Positions 44,301 through 56,095 of a stretch of 64,000 nucleotides of DNA are shown here, piece by piece (the stretch's first letter is position 1; every line of letters begins with the position of its first letter). The position numbers and the translations under genes were made by a program. Origin of the DNA: Mimachlamys varia (lineage: Eukaryota > Mollusca > Bivalvia > Pectinida > Pectinidae). Under the pieces are notes generated by a model. It saw only the letters and a program-made list of their open reading frames with translations, did not search any database and was not told where the DNA came from. The stretch is taken from positions 35,743,405-35,807,404 of the forward strand of contig OX392530.1 of assembly GCA_947623455.1 (NCBI GenBank), read 5' to 3'.

Positions 44301-46240
44301 GAACTTTATATGTTTGCCTTATCATCTCGAGGAAACTGAAGGAAGAACTTTAAGCTACAGTGGTTACAGTTATTATATACAGTAATTGCAGTCGAGTATT
44401 ATAGAAACTTGAAGTTATTATTGAAACTTGAACTTTATTTTGAAACTGGAACTTTATATTATAGTATTCAAGTCACATTAAGCTGTATGGTGGAAACCGA
44501 AACTTGTGATTTAAGGAATGTCTATTTTTGACAATGGGTATTAACTGATACAGGCCTTGTGTGCTGTAGCGTACAGTAATTATATAAACAGGCTGTATTA
44601 TTTGGATATTTTGTTATCTTAATACCGGCAACCTATTGTGATAATGGTTGGGTTTTTTCCGGTTCACCAAGGTAGTTTATGTGAAAGTACTTAAACTTTA
44701 TTTGTTGATTTATTAAATTGTTGTTAATTTTACATTCACTTGTTGAGTATTCTGTTTCCGAGTATTTCCATACACAAGACCGTGAGGGCATCGCGACAAT
44801 TGATATGTGAAGTATCTTTAAAAAGGGTTGCATTCGCTTGTTTCATAAAATACAGTCGCATTTAAGGATAAGGCAAACAGTACCAGGGCAAATGATAAAA
44901 CAGTTAAATGTTATACAACTGCCTGTATTTTTGGAGGAAATTACGGACGACTCCAACACAACATTTCTTCATCAAACTCTGAACCATGAACTACATGTAC
45001 CTAGATCTATACAAAATATATGAAATAACATTAATTGCACTGAATAATGTTTGTGTATTTGGTATCTCTGAAGAGAAGTAAAGTATAACTGGTGCTTAGT
45101 TGTCGGACATCGTTGCTGGATGTTTAAGACTCTGTGTTATTCGAGTTTTTGTCCGCCAACGACAACAAACAGTTAACATTAGCGGTGTTTGGATTAATCG
45201 TATGTAAAGTTAATGTATGTTAATAAAGTAAGAAGTGTGGTCAGTATTTATCCAAATGTCAGATAGAACTCTGAAAAAAGCACAAGAAACTGTAAAAAAT
45301 ATCCCGCTTATTTATAGTAATTACGGAGATTGAAGCTAGGTATCTCATACTCAAACTCCGTGCTTCCGCTTTTACCCAATTCATATATGAACAGCGTACA
45401 GCGCCTCCATAAAATGTTAGTTAAATATCCTCGGTATGACGCTACTTATTCTTAATATGAATAGCGTCATTTAATAAGTGAAGCTCAATAGGAACATTTC
45501 TACTTCATTTCATAATTCGTGTACTCTTCTATGTGAACTACGACTCTGTTGGATTGATAAGGATATAATCATTATGAAATATTGAGATCGTAACGGGATC
45601 ATAAATGTACAGATGATTTTTTAAATAAAAAACAACCCATTATAATATGTGTGTAAACATTGCATTTTACAGTTGTTTATACACTGTATACAATTAATGC
45701 AATATATGTAACTTGTATAAAACAATATAATAAGCCTTCGTTAGATATGATATCTCTCTCGATATGACATTTAACATCCGTATATATTAGAATGTATGCA
45801 TGAATGACTTCTTGCTTAAGTCATCATTTTGCACTTTATAATCACAAAGAATGACTTTTTTTCAAAATATGTTAATTTTGCATTTTATAATAATATATTT
45901 TTTTTAAAAATCAACTAAAAAATACCCGATACACAGGTACGATGCTGTAAGGTTACAGAATTTTGGTTTTGTTACACATTTATTAATGCATCACTTTAAT
46001 CATGTTTCCTTTGTTAGTCAAATTTATATCTTTCCATCTGAATCAAACGTGTACCAACGGGAAAAAACTGCATGAAAAGATCAGTACACTCATTTCGAAA
46101 GTAATATCAGAATTGAAATTACAGCACAACAAAATACAGTAGATGACAAACTGAAACAAATCTCCGGGACAATTAAAAAACATGTCACAGCAAACGAGTC
46201 AACTGTCCGATTTATTATCCCGAAGGTGAATGGACTATTG
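41320..46240. other. Intergenic between genes A and B, no genes recognised
   Basis: Nearly 5 kb with only short chance ORFs. A GC-richer stretch at 43780-44180 (CCGGAAGTCGACTTAC, repeated CCGGAAG) might be a promoter, first exon or decayed repeat. The small minus ORF 43230-43475 has several Cys but no family I know. The block 45290-45440 resembles 36610-36760. Confidence 0.4.
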
Positions 46241-46660
46241 CCGTACAGTATAGTTCATAGCAAGGGAACAAGAAATCAATGCAATAATTGCTTAAATCGA
46301 CCAAAACTAAAGAAATTTGCGCTATATAATCACAAGCCCGTTAGATAGTACATTTCAGTGTTACCTCACTGGCTGGCCTCGTTTATGGTCTTGCAACGAA
46401 GCTCGCCTTGCATGGCTTCACCGCGTTATTTGTATTCATGTACAGCGTGTGCGTGACGCAATGCATCAGTTAATGTGTGTATTAGCTACGGATCGTAAAA
46501 TTAAAAAATAAAAACTTAATTGTTTTTAATCTGCTAGCTGTCGCTTTGAATTAGTGGTATGAAGGAAAAGTATACGTTTTGTGATATGTTTTCGATAAAT
46601 GAGACTTTAAGGTTATTTTTAACATTGCTTTTTTACCATACAGTCCCTTTAAGGGACAGG
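46240..46660. repeat. Dispersed repeat, copy 2
   Basis: Direct-orientation relative of 34760-35500. It shares CAATAATTGCTTAAATCGACC-like sequence and CACTGGCTGGCCTCG...ATGGCTTCA...GTGCGTGACG. Confidence 0.6.
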
Positions 46661-46738
46661 AACAAATAACGCCATACACCAGCTAGCAAATAGTATTGTA
46701 CATGATGTGTAACATACATAAAGGGACTATTTATCTAT

Positions 46739-46872
46739 CATGGCCCTGTTGAAAGGGCAATGTTGCCTCATAGTATTGTCGAGGGATGGAATAGTGTTTG
46801 AGCCGAAGGCGAGGGCAATATCCTATCACGAGACAATACTATGAGGCAATAGTGCCCTCTCAACGGGGCTAT
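46739..46872. repeat. Inverted repeat with about 50-bp arms
   Basis: The left arm ATGGCCCTGTTGAAAGGGCA...GCCTCATAGTATTGTC and the right arm GACAATACTATGAGGC...TGCCCTCTCAACGGGGCTAT are reverse complements with few mismatches. The loop is about 40 bp. Probably a foldback element or the core of a small inverted-repeat transposon. Confidence 0.75.
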
Positions 46873-46879
46873 AATGGGC

Positions 46880-47868
46880 TTTATACATCGCCCTTCCATT
46901 TAATACATAATTAAGTATGCAACAAAACTCGTTTTATTGTGCTAGACCATGGCCAGCTTTGGGTCATTTGAGTCATCCATTTTCTAGCAGAACAGTAGCG
47001 CGACGTAATAGTGACGTAACTTTACAGTGACGTCATAATAGATTCACGCTGAAGATCGCGCCAAATTCGATAGTGCCCGGGTGAGCGAGCACTATTGCTT
47101 CATAGAACCCATGTATATAGCCAATGGAAAGGCAGCATTCAGTCTCGTGATGTACTTATACTGTATATTTCATATCAAGCAATTTGGAAATCTTTGTTAT
47201 AAGATTCGTGCACTCATATCGCCAGTTTTGTTGTATCCATATATAGATTTATTCTGACTATTGTAAAACTGTTGTAAACTATTGTATTACAAGTCTTAGT
47301 ATTGTCAAAAAAAAGGCCCGAAACTTGCTGATAAGGTCATACTGTCCGCGACGTGATCATTTTCGCACCCAACTTCCATCATAACAAACATGACTGAAAC
47401 ATGTGTGAACAACTGTCCGATGTATGTGTGTGTGAATATGATTTCACTGATCGTATCGCCTTTATTATGGATGTAGGCATGCAAGAAAATGAATGCTTTT
47501 TGTTAAAATCAACATGTTTTTATTGTAAAACGTACTATCATTGGTCATGATATCGTTTAAATATAGTGTTCCTCTGTATCCCTGTAAGGAGGACTTCGGC
47601 CTTCGTCTTTTGCGTGTATCGGTATCGTCCGCCATGTTCGGGTAGCATTTGCTCGGATCACGCACTTGTGCAGGGTGAGATAAGGGCGTGGTAACGAAAT
47701 TACAATAGGTCGAAGAGCTAGCAGCGTTCGTTGAAACTTTTAATTTGTGTAATTAAGTGTAAGTGTAAATTTTATGATATATATTTAGGAAATGTTGCGT
47801 TTAATAAGACCTTTAACAGTGATTTTTATCCATTTAGCCCCTTTAATGATCCCTTGCTACAAATAGGA
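46880..47868. other. Region downstream of gene B
   Basis: It should contain the gene B 3' UTR (minus strand), with ATTAAA-type candidates near 47840 and 47805 and an AATAAA near 47460. A short minus-strand frame starting ADDTDTRKRRRPKSS (47465-47665) has no recognisable family. Confidence 0.35.
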
Positions 47869-48014
47869 TCATGTGTCCACAGTTACCCCTACAGTGTCAT
47901 ACACGTTAGTGACACACCTCGTCTGGGAGTTCAGTTTCTCATAATTATTGTCTGCTGCTACTCTCCCGGAAATTGACTGCCCATTTTCAGTGTCTACGAC
48001 TTCGTAAGGCCAGT
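47869..48014 (-). CDS. Gene B last exon: tyrosine-motif tail
   Basis: A 146-bp exon, acceptor TTATATTTCAG. It starts in phase 1 and ends with TGA after 48 residues. The tail has three tyrosine motifs: DWPYEVV, then NNYEKL and NVYDTV. The last two stand as YEKL-(10 residues)-YDTV, close to the ITAM pattern YxxL/I-x(6-12)-YxxL/I, with V in the last position. Draper/MEGF10-family receptors use ITAM-like tyrosines to recruit Syk-type kinases; the same use here is inference. The phase matches the membrane exon. Confidence 0.8.
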
Positions 48015-49179
48015 CTGAAATATAACACGGAAAAAAATAATTAAAACGAAAACAATGAAATGTCGATAACAAATGTCACGCTTGTTATGGAAAAAACAAA
48101 TTAGGGTATGAATTCTTAACGTAATCCATAGCCATACAATTGAACAAGATACATGTATTATATCCCTAATGACGGTGACATTTAAATTGACCAAAAACAT
48201 TTCGTCAGTAATTAAGGCATTTTTGGAACAAAGTGATTTTGACTCATCAGAACGCAGTTCATTGCTTGCACTATGCTATCTAAGCTAATATTCGTATCTA
48301 CTGACAGACATGTCTTAAAAAGAGTGATTTAACAAATATACAGTCATGTATATGTCTAGTCCTGGCTGCACAGAGAGGTCAACCGTTACATTTGACATTT
48401 GACCCTCATTGATGGCCACTTAAATATATACTATGGTGTAAATATGAACGCAAAACTACTACGGGGCTTATTAAATATCTTGTACACAATGTTTTTTTTT
48501 ATCTTCAAAATGGTCAAGAATGACCTTTGACCTTTGACCTTGACTGATGACCGTATTGTTATTGTTATGCTATGGTGTATATATAAACTATATCTCTCTG
48601 GGGTTCATGAGCTATCTTGTTCGTAAAAGACAGATATACCTCCTATTCCGGTGGAAACTAAAGAATTTCAAATAATTGAAATTTGCTTTTCAGAAGTCTT
48701 TCCTTTTTTTCAAAATCACAAGAACCAATATCAATCCTCCATTCGTCAATTGATTCTACATATGAGCGTTATTAGATGAAACTGCTTTGAAGTAAATGTG
48801 TGTACTTAGATCCAGAAACAAACGATGCTTTGACAATGTTTAAAATAGTAACGATACCTTCAAAAAGAAATTTGTACATTTGCATGGGAAGGCACTTGTA
48901 TTAATTAACAAATGAGACGTACAATTTAAGAGACAATAAATGACACCCAGCAGGTGACGATTATGGCGTACAACTTGCTTTTATTATAGCATGAAAATGG
49001 CAACAGTTTGCTGTCAAAATGGCTGTTCTATTGTAGTGTCAATACAAAAATCAAAATCAGTATGAGTCAGCAACATGGAAGTGTAAATACAAATCTCTTG
49101 ATTCGGTCCGATTGGTCGCTATAAATGTCATACGGATAGCTTTGCAGGTAACATCATATTTATATTCGATACTCATTAC
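48015..49179. other. Gene B last intron
   Basis: AT-rich intron with no recognised element. Short GACCTTTGACCT runs occur near 48520-48545. Confidence 0.45.
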
Positions 49180-49368
49180 CTGAATCTGCCTGTAACTCGT
49201 GTCCTTTGGCTTGCTGTGAGATGTCTGTCATTTGAATAGGTTCCGTAGTGTCTTTGCTCTTCATCGAGAGGCGCCTGGTCTGTACAATAACTAGGATTAC
49301 CAGCACTGTTATGACCACTCCCAATCCAGCACCTATCCCGACTGCAGCAGTATAAATTGTGTCCGTGT
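49180..49368 (-). CDS. Gene B transmembrane exon
   Basis: A 189-bp exon, phase 1-1, acceptor TCTCACAG and donor GTAATG. It reads TDTIYTAAVGIGAGLG, a helix VVITVLVILVIV, then QTRRLSMKSKDTTEP and a polar juxtamembrane stretch. RR and K after the helix are the stop-transfer signal. It has no similarity to the gene A membrane exon beyond the general pattern. Confidence 0.8.
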
Positions 49369-49424
49369 CTGTGAGACATTTAATAAGGTTATCAAAGTCA
49401 GTATTTTACTAAAAGTGTTCTTAA

Positions 49425-50935
49425 GGACTAGGTACAGCCATATTGGTTGTTACCTTGGAAATATTGAAATTTAATGTTTCCTTCCAATACATGGCATAAG
49501 CTTTATCCCATTATGTTAAATATTGATAAAAAATGCAGTTCAGCCCCCAAAATTAAAAAAATCTGTACTGAGGAAAAAAAAAAAAAAAAAATCGAAATGG
49601 GAGTGCGCAAATATTTTTCATATAGTCATTTGAATCATTTAAAAAAAAAATAATACATAGTTACTGAAATGTTCATAGAATGATAACCCAGTGGTAAAAT
49701 TTCGATATAAGTCTGTAAATCAGAGTATCAGGGAGAAATACACAGGTACTCCCTCTAAAAATGTCGTCCATTGCATGCTGTTTTCAGTTCAGGTAAAAGT
49801 AGTTACTTGTATCTCGTGGAGGCAATATAGGGGCATTATTTTATATTAAATAGGTCATTTGTCATGTAAATGTAAGTTTCGTGTCAAATAAATGTATAAA
49901 ATTAAAATAATAACACCGACATAACGTAATTTACATTTACTATACGGTTACCTAATTACTAATTAAGTCTGAGAAATGAATATTGATACCCATGTGCCTC
50001 AACTGCCACACATGTTTACGATGGCAACAATTTACGCTAGCGATGTTTGACAGGTGCGAGGCCGAGAACGAATCGGTATAATCAGTGAGTTAATACTGCC
50101 CGATCCACGCGGAAGTGTATTATATATACGAATTCCATCAGAATTTATACAACACAAATTAAACTTTGTTGACAATTCTTTCAAAATCATTAAATTACCT
50201 CAAAAAACACTGCCGGAAGTGCCGAAGAACATCTTTTCACGTGCTATACATTCACCCAAAAAAGCAAAACTGGCAATCGCTAAAAACAATTTATCGTGAT
50301 AGGAATGGGATAGTTTTTGCTTTGTGACGATATACCAAGTAACATTCACATTTACTGCATGCTTGAATCCAAATTAATTGTTAATTTCGTCGATGTTTCA
50401 CATTGCCTCTAAGTCAGGCGTATGGATATCTAAAATAATGGATGGCAGAGTGGTATGTCATAACTCGTCATACCGCAGACGGTAAGATTTTTGTTTTGGC
50501 TTTGTGGCGTGCCACATAAATTTGTCGATCGGCGATAGAAATTTTAAAAATTTGATCCAGATGTGATCGGTGTTCAGAATGTACGTAAATTCATGTGACG
50601 AGTACGTTCTCCTATTTTGCGGTTTTCAATTGAAAGAGGTATTTATTAAAAAAACGAAGACTCGTCTATCATTCTGTGTATATAAAAGTAACGAAAAATG
50701 ATATTCATTGTTTTTATTATCTTTCGCAGTATTCTGCAAACGTGCACGCGTTTTTAGACATATAACACAAAATATCAGAAAAACAAACAAACATACCAAA
50801 ATATGGTTGAAATTATCGATTCTCCACAAAATGGACTTTGTGGTCTATTTTGGTCATGTATTTTGCAGTATTTAATAAAATAACAAGTTTTGGTAAAAAC
50901 ACCTCCGCCATATTGAATTGTCCTGTACCTAGTCC
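49425..50935. mobile_element. TTAA-flanked non-autonomous DNA transposon
   Basis: The left end GGACTAGGTACAG... and the right end ...CTGTACCTAGTCC are perfect 13-bp inverted repeats. Each is directly flanked by TTAA (49421-49424 and 50936-50939). A TTAA duplication is the hallmark of piggyBac-type insertion. The 1.5-kb interior has no transposase ORF; the 81-codon frame at 50054 has no recognisable domain. It lies in the gene B intron before the membrane exon. Confidence 0.72.
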
Positions 50936-51014
50936 TTAAAGCGTTCATTTCAGTGGTCGAAATATATGTCTCATTAAGAAGCGTTCTTTATCCTTGTATG
51001 ATAAAATTATGTGC

Positions 51015-51117
51015 ATGAACGTTTTTTAATATGCTTATTAGTGCTCCAAGTTTTGTGATTGAGAATGTCGTATAAGGACGTGGTATTTACTTGGATGTAT
51101 ACAAGATTTACATGGCG
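51015..51117 (+). mobile_element. Left part of an interrupted RT-tail repeat
   Basis: It matches the tail repeat seen at 15390-15490 (ACGTTTTTTAATATGCTTAT...TATTTACTTGG...TTTACATGGCGGG) and then breaks off where the RTE element begins. The other half is at 52418-52600. Confidence 0.65.
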
Positions 51118-52417
51118 GGCGTTTATGGACCTTGAGAAAGCGTTTGATCGTGTTCCCAGGAAGGTGATCTGGTGGGCACTACGGAAACTTGGTGTCGAAG
51201 AGCGGATTATGCTCCTGGTGCAGGGGATGTATGCTAATACTCGCAGTCGCGTCCGCGTTGGTAACAGCCACAGTGATGAGTTTGCTGTGAAGGTTGGTGT
51301 CCATCAGGGATCGGTACTCAGTCCCCTCCTCTTCATTATCGTGCTTGAAACTCACGCGAATTTTGCACCGGTGTTCCCTGGGAGGATCTCTATGCTGACG
51401 ACCTGGTTATCATCGCTGACTCTCGGGATGAATGCATCAAGAGGTTCCTGACATGGAAAGGAGCTATGGAAAGGAAAGGGTTGAGGGTAAATGCTGCCAA
51501 AACAAAGGTCATGATCTGCGGTACTGGCCTCGACCAACTTCAGGATTCAGGCAACTTCCCATGTGCTGTTTGTCGCACAGTTGTGGGCAGCAACAGTATT
51601 TTATGCAGTGGCAAGCACTGGGTGCACAAGAAGTACGGTGGACTCAAGCGCCTGGCCGAGGACCCTAGTTTAAAGTGCTCTATATGCCGGGAAACTGCTC
51701 GCCCACTTGACGGTCGTCCGCAAAGCGAGGTTCAAGTTGGTCATGACAAGTTGGAGGTAGTTGGTTCTTTCTGCTACCTGGCAAATATGCTTTCAGCAGG
51801 TGGCGGCTGCGACCTTGTAACCATGACGCGCGTGAAGACTGCTTGGAAGAAGTTAAAGGAGTTGCTACCAGTTCTCACGTCACGCCATCTATCACAAAGG
51901 ACCCGTGGTCAAGTGTATAGCACTATGTTATGAGCGTTATGTTCCATGCTAGTGAAACCTGGGCACTGACAAAGCCAAACCTCCAACGTCTACAGCGCAA
52001 TGACAGGGCAATGATCAGACGGATTTGTAACATCAAGCCAAAAGATACTTCCACCGTACGGACAAGTTAGTTGCTGGGGAAACTTGGTCTTGCAGACCTC
52101 GATCCCATCTTGAAGAAGAGAAGACTCCTTTGGTATGGCAACGTACACCGATTCAGCAGTGCAATCAATTGTATACTAAACCTACAAGTTTCAGGTGGGC
52201 GCGGAGTTGGCCGTCCAAAGTTGTCTTGGAAAGAACTGACAGAAAGAGACCGCAGACACTGGAAGCTCTTAAAAGCCGACCCTCAGATCGACAAAAGTGG
52301 AGATCTGGGGTGAACACTACCATGCGTGCAGCTAGCCAGCTGTCTGGAAGGGGGACCCCTGGTGTGGACATTGCCCCCAATCCTGCAGGATAATCAAAAG
52401 AGACCTAATGAAGAATG
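51116..52417 (+). pseudogene. RTE-type retrotransposon 3' half, frameshifted
   Basis: Joined over three frames it follows an RTE-type polyprotein: FMDLEKAFDRVPRKVIWWAL, VGVHQGSVLSPLLFIIV, then (new frame) VPWEDLYADDLVIIADS, KGLRVNAAKTKVMICGT, a Cys-rich finger CAVCRTVVGSNSILCSGKHW, ARPLDGRPQSEVQVG, SFCYLANMLSAGGGCDL, and (third frame) LGLADLDPILKKRRLLWYG, VGRPKLSWKELTERDR and MRAASQLSGRGTP to the end. Frameshifts lie near 51365, 51930 and 52290. The finger has lost residues (CSG-KHWVHKKY), so the copy is dead. Assignment to RTE is by recall of conserved strings. Confidence 0.82.
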
Positions 52418-52600
52418 GTGTCGTCGATAAAAACAGAAGACTGTTGCTCTTCCGGAACTACTGGTAATATTCTCTTGTGCACGTTCTCAGGAGTCTCCTG
52501 GTAAATATTTTCTTTGTTCATTGTTTGCTTTAGTTTAAGCAATTTTGAATTCGGATATGGTGTAGTTGGCGATTCAGTATTCTCTGCATTTTTGTCAATC
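52418..52600 (+). mobile_element. Right part of the interrupted RT-tail repeat
   Basis: It resumes the tail repeat (GTGTCGTCGATAAAAACAGA...CTCTTCCGGAA...ATTCTCTTGTGC...AGTATTCTCT) exactly where 51117 stopped, so the RTE element sits inside an older tail copy. Confidence 0.65.
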
Positions 52601-52764
52601 ACTTAAAACGCATATGTACATTTGTTCATGCTTTTAAAATTATACTTAATGCTGATGTTCTTCAAAATATGTACAACGTACTTAAACGAGTTGAAAAAGA
52701 AATGCCGCGGGGTTAAAGATAAGGTAAAAAATCAAGGATAATATGTTTTCCATGAGATACTAAC

Positions 52765-52860
52765 CTGAACAATAACCATTAGTCTGGATACAAAAGTTAT
52801 GACTACAATCGTGTGGGCAAATGTTGTCACAATACACGCCATAGTATCCATCTTGGCATT
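52765..52860 (-). CDS. Gene B short Cys-rich exon 2 (next to membrane)
   Basis: A 96-bp phase 1-1 exon, acceptor CGTTTCAG and donor GTTAGT. It reads CQDGYYGVYCDNICPHDC then SHNFCIQTNGYCS, a six-Cys half-module of MEGF type. No counterpart was found in gene A. Confidence 0.72.
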
Positions 52861-53297
52861 CTGAAACGTGACCAGAACGCTTATATTAAGATTCGTATTG
52901 CATTGAAATGTTTCAAAATTTCCTATTCATGCATACCATGATTATCTGTAAAATATGTTTGACAACTGTGTCCGGAAATGTTATTGTCGTAATGGCACAT
53001 GTTGATATAATGTGGTTGTATGTAAGTACCGTTAGGCACTAAGCCTCTCATCTATCTATTGTCATACAAAACAGTACCAAACAATAATAAACGAATAACA
53101 GAAAGCAAGACGATCAAACTGGTGCCTACTTGCTTAACGTAGATATAAAGGCGTTCTTAAACATTTTGATTATTCCATTCGATTTTTGAATGGGTTCAAC
53201 ATTAATTTACATAACTCATCTTAAACATAGCATAATATAAATAATACATTATAGATCAAGAAGTACGGTGATGTTTTTTTTACAAAAATAAAGTTAC

Positions 53298-53393
53298 CTT
53301 TACAATTGCCGTTTGTCTGGTTACAGATACCTTGTTTACAGTTTTGCGGGCAACTTTTATCACAAAAAGCATAATATAGTCCAGTTTTGCACC
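53298..53393 (-). CDS. Gene B short Cys-rich exon 1
   Basis: A 96-bp phase 1-1 exon, acceptor TTTTTTTCAG and donor GTAACT. It reads CKTGLYYAFCDKSCPQNC then KQGICNQTNGNCK, six Cys. It is the same size as its neighbour, so the two probably arose by exon duplication. No gene A counterpart. Confidence 0.72.
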
Positions 53394-53819
53394 CTGAAAA
53401 AAACATCAAAGTATTACTGCGCTTGCTTTCAATTTAATTAATAAATCGTTAAGTTATCAAATTGTATATCGTTCTTTGATACATGTGACAGCTTATATAT
53501 GGGTGACAATATACAGCACCTTATGTTACATTTCTTCTTATAAACATTGTGAATAAGTGACGATAAAACTATCTTTCCAGAGACGATTATGTCTTTAAGA
53601 ATATTCACCTCTGAAAAGTCAACATTTTCCTGCATAGATGTTTTTTTCTCAAACGCATTTTCGGGAAAGGTACCTGTGCTTCTTTTATTGTCCTATTACT
53701 ATGTGTGTTATTTTCTAACAACTTGGGGGGGTCAAAAATAAAAAGTGTTCCAGTTACAATAAATATGTGAGACAAATACCAAAATTGTTTATTATCAACT
53801 TGTTTATCACTACATGTAC

Positions 53820-53957
53820 CTGAATGACATGAACTGCCATAGTAACCATTCATACATCCGGTTTTACATTCCCCATTTACGTGATGGCACTCCGTCATGT
53901 TGAGACACTGTCCACACGTAAAGTTACAATCTTGTCCATAAGATAAGTTTCGGCATG
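53820..53957 (-). CDS. Gene B EGF10 exon
   Basis: A 138-bp phase 1-1 exon, nearly identical to gene A 18151-18288; differences include MN for RD in GCMNGYYGSSCHS. The following intron is also about 96 percent identical over the first 200 bases by my count by eye. Confidence 0.82.
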
Positions 53958-54531
53958 CTGTGTTAAATATCAATAGAATACCATTAACAGTTTTAAATCA
54001 TATTCCCGTTTATGTAACTGTTTTTCAAATATGCAGAAATGCATTTGTAAATATCAACAATTTTAAGCACAAGTTATGGCTAGAAGACAATTGTTATTTT
54101 CTATAGCCCCTTCTAGTGGTTCTGATTACGCTTTGCACATTGCGAATAGTGATATACAATTCAATACCAGGCTTTGTTTATATCTAATTAATGTAACTAC
54201 ACAAACAAACATACCGAATAGGAGATTGGACAAAGACAATTGAGAGACTGAAGCGAACCAAAGCATGTAAACCAGATTTCAAATTACATGTATTTCAAAT
54301 GAAACTTCTATTTTGTTTTGTTAATTGGTAGAAATATAAGAAAAAAATGATTTACAGGAGGTGGAATCAACGATAAAATGAGAATGAAATTGCAGTCCTG
54401 AAACTCTCGGGCACTATTTCACGACATTTTTGTCACATTGTACATATCACCTGCATGTTAAGGTTAACTTTGTCATTTTCACAAAGAGAATGGAGAAACA
54501 TATCACGATAATCCTATAGAGAGATACCCAC

Positions 54532-54666
54532 GTTCACTGCATGTGTCACTCATCCAGCCTGGCAGACACCCGGGTGTGGAGCAGATCCCTGTCACATGAT
54601 CACATCCACCATCCTCACAATGACATTGCTTCGTGCAGTTAGCCCCGAAACGACCTGATCTGCATT
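54532..54666 (-). CDS. Gene B EGF9 exon
   Basis: A 135-bp phase 1-1 exon. CRSGRFGANCTKQCHCEDGG to GCLPGWMSDTCSE. Partner of 18892-19026 with the same acceptor and donor. Confidence 0.8.
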
Positions 54667-55100
54667 CTGATGAAATGAATGTAAGCGTGTTGCATGTGTT
54701 GTATCGTTTTAAATGCAATAAAATCTTTTTGTATAATAAAATTATGAGACTATCTCTCAATCAAAATTAGCATCTTTATAAACAGATATGATGACTGTGG
54801 AATGACTTATGTAGACGGTTTTTGGTTATTGGTTGCTTGTTTTTTGTCATTGAAAAGGTTTCGTTGTACACTGTTACTGTTAACATACAAAATGTAAACA
54901 TGGATATTGATATCATAGTTTCATTGAAATTGTTTCGTTTATTAAATAGCTAATATATCACGGAAGCTCACAGATTCATAGAAACATTAGAATTATACTT
55001 TCAAAAAGCTATCATGACCTCTCAGAAGCTTGAATATTCCTGTTAAAGTTATTATTGGTTTTGCTGGTGTTTTAAAAAAATGTTTAATAGTTATTCCTAC

Positions 55101-55238
55101 TTGTACTGCACGAGCTTTCAATATATCCAGCACTACAGCCATCTGATGAAATGCAGATTCCATTGAAACGGTTACATCCGGGTGTCTTACAATGGCAAGT
55201 GGAGAGACAATCTTCTCCAAACAGGTTTTCGGGGCATG
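55101..55238 (-). CDS. Gene B EGF8 exon
   Basis: A 138-bp phase 1-1 exon. CPENLFGEDCLSTCHCKTPG to GCSAGYIESSCST. Partner of 19459-19596. The donor is GTAGGA, weaker than GTAAGA in gene A. Confidence 0.78.
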
Positions 55239-55634
55239 CTGTAGGTAAGTGTTTTATTATAGCAAATAGTGATGATTTTGTAGCATGATGTAGCAAAAGA
55301 GACTTCCCTGATATAAATAGAAAATCTTTCATGAATGTCAATGTAAAATGGAATTTTATAGACGAGGTCAATCATTTTATTTTAACTAACAAAAAATCAT
55401 AAAACATCATAAATAGTCATTTATTAAAGACGTTACAGTATCTTTATGAAACGTGTTAATACTATAATTTAAAAAAAAAACAACATATATATATATATAT
55501 AACTTGGCTGTATGACATGACTTAACGAGTCAATTGTATGTGATCTATACAGTGTAGACGAAATTCAATGTTTAACCAATGAAGTTCATATCAATAAAAG
55601 TCAACAAGTAATTATTTGGTGTATCTGTATTTAC

Positions 55635-55769
55635 GTATAGAGCATGACGTTCCCATCCATCCAGATATACATTCGGGTATCGCGCATGTTCCATTGACAT
55701 GGTTACATTCAACTCTTCTGCATCTGCATTGTGATGAGCAATTCATTCCAAAATAAGGAGCAACACATG
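55635..55769 (-). CDS. Gene B EGF7 exon
   Basis: A 135-bp phase 1-1 exon. CVAPYFGMNCSSQCRCRRVE to ECISGWMGTSCSI. Partner of 19901-20035. The usual GC before the GW pair is EC here, so the Cys pattern is kept but a Gly is lost. Confidence 0.78.
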
Positions 55770-55954
55770 CTAGGGAGAAAAATATACAATAAACATAAAC
55801 GTGTTGAAATGTCTATTTGATCACATTGATTAATTGAAAAAAACCAACATAAGTGAACATTTGTAATTAAGATGGGATCGGATTATTTTAGTTATAACAT
55901 TTGTAAAATATAGTTATGATAATTCAGATTTTCAGTTGAATGGCTCATATTTAC

Positions 55955-56095
55955 CTTGACTACAGGACGAACCATTCCAGCCATCTAAACATCCCGCATT
56001 CGTGTTTGTACAGGTACCAGTTGTCTTATCACATCCGGGCACGGCGCAGTGACATCGAGAGTTACACCCCTTACCGAACATTCCGTCAGAACACG
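55955..56095 (-). CDS. Gene B EGF6 exon
   Basis: A 141-bp phase 1-1 exon, the long-loop module matching 20190-20330: CSDGMFGKGCNSRCHCAVPG, CTNTNAGCLDGWNGSSCSQ. Confidence 0.8.

Noticed and set aside
47465..47665. Minus-strand frame with ADDTDTRKRRRPKSS
   Set aside because: It could be a small exon of an unknown gene, but lies just downstream of the gene B stop with no supporting splice site or domain.
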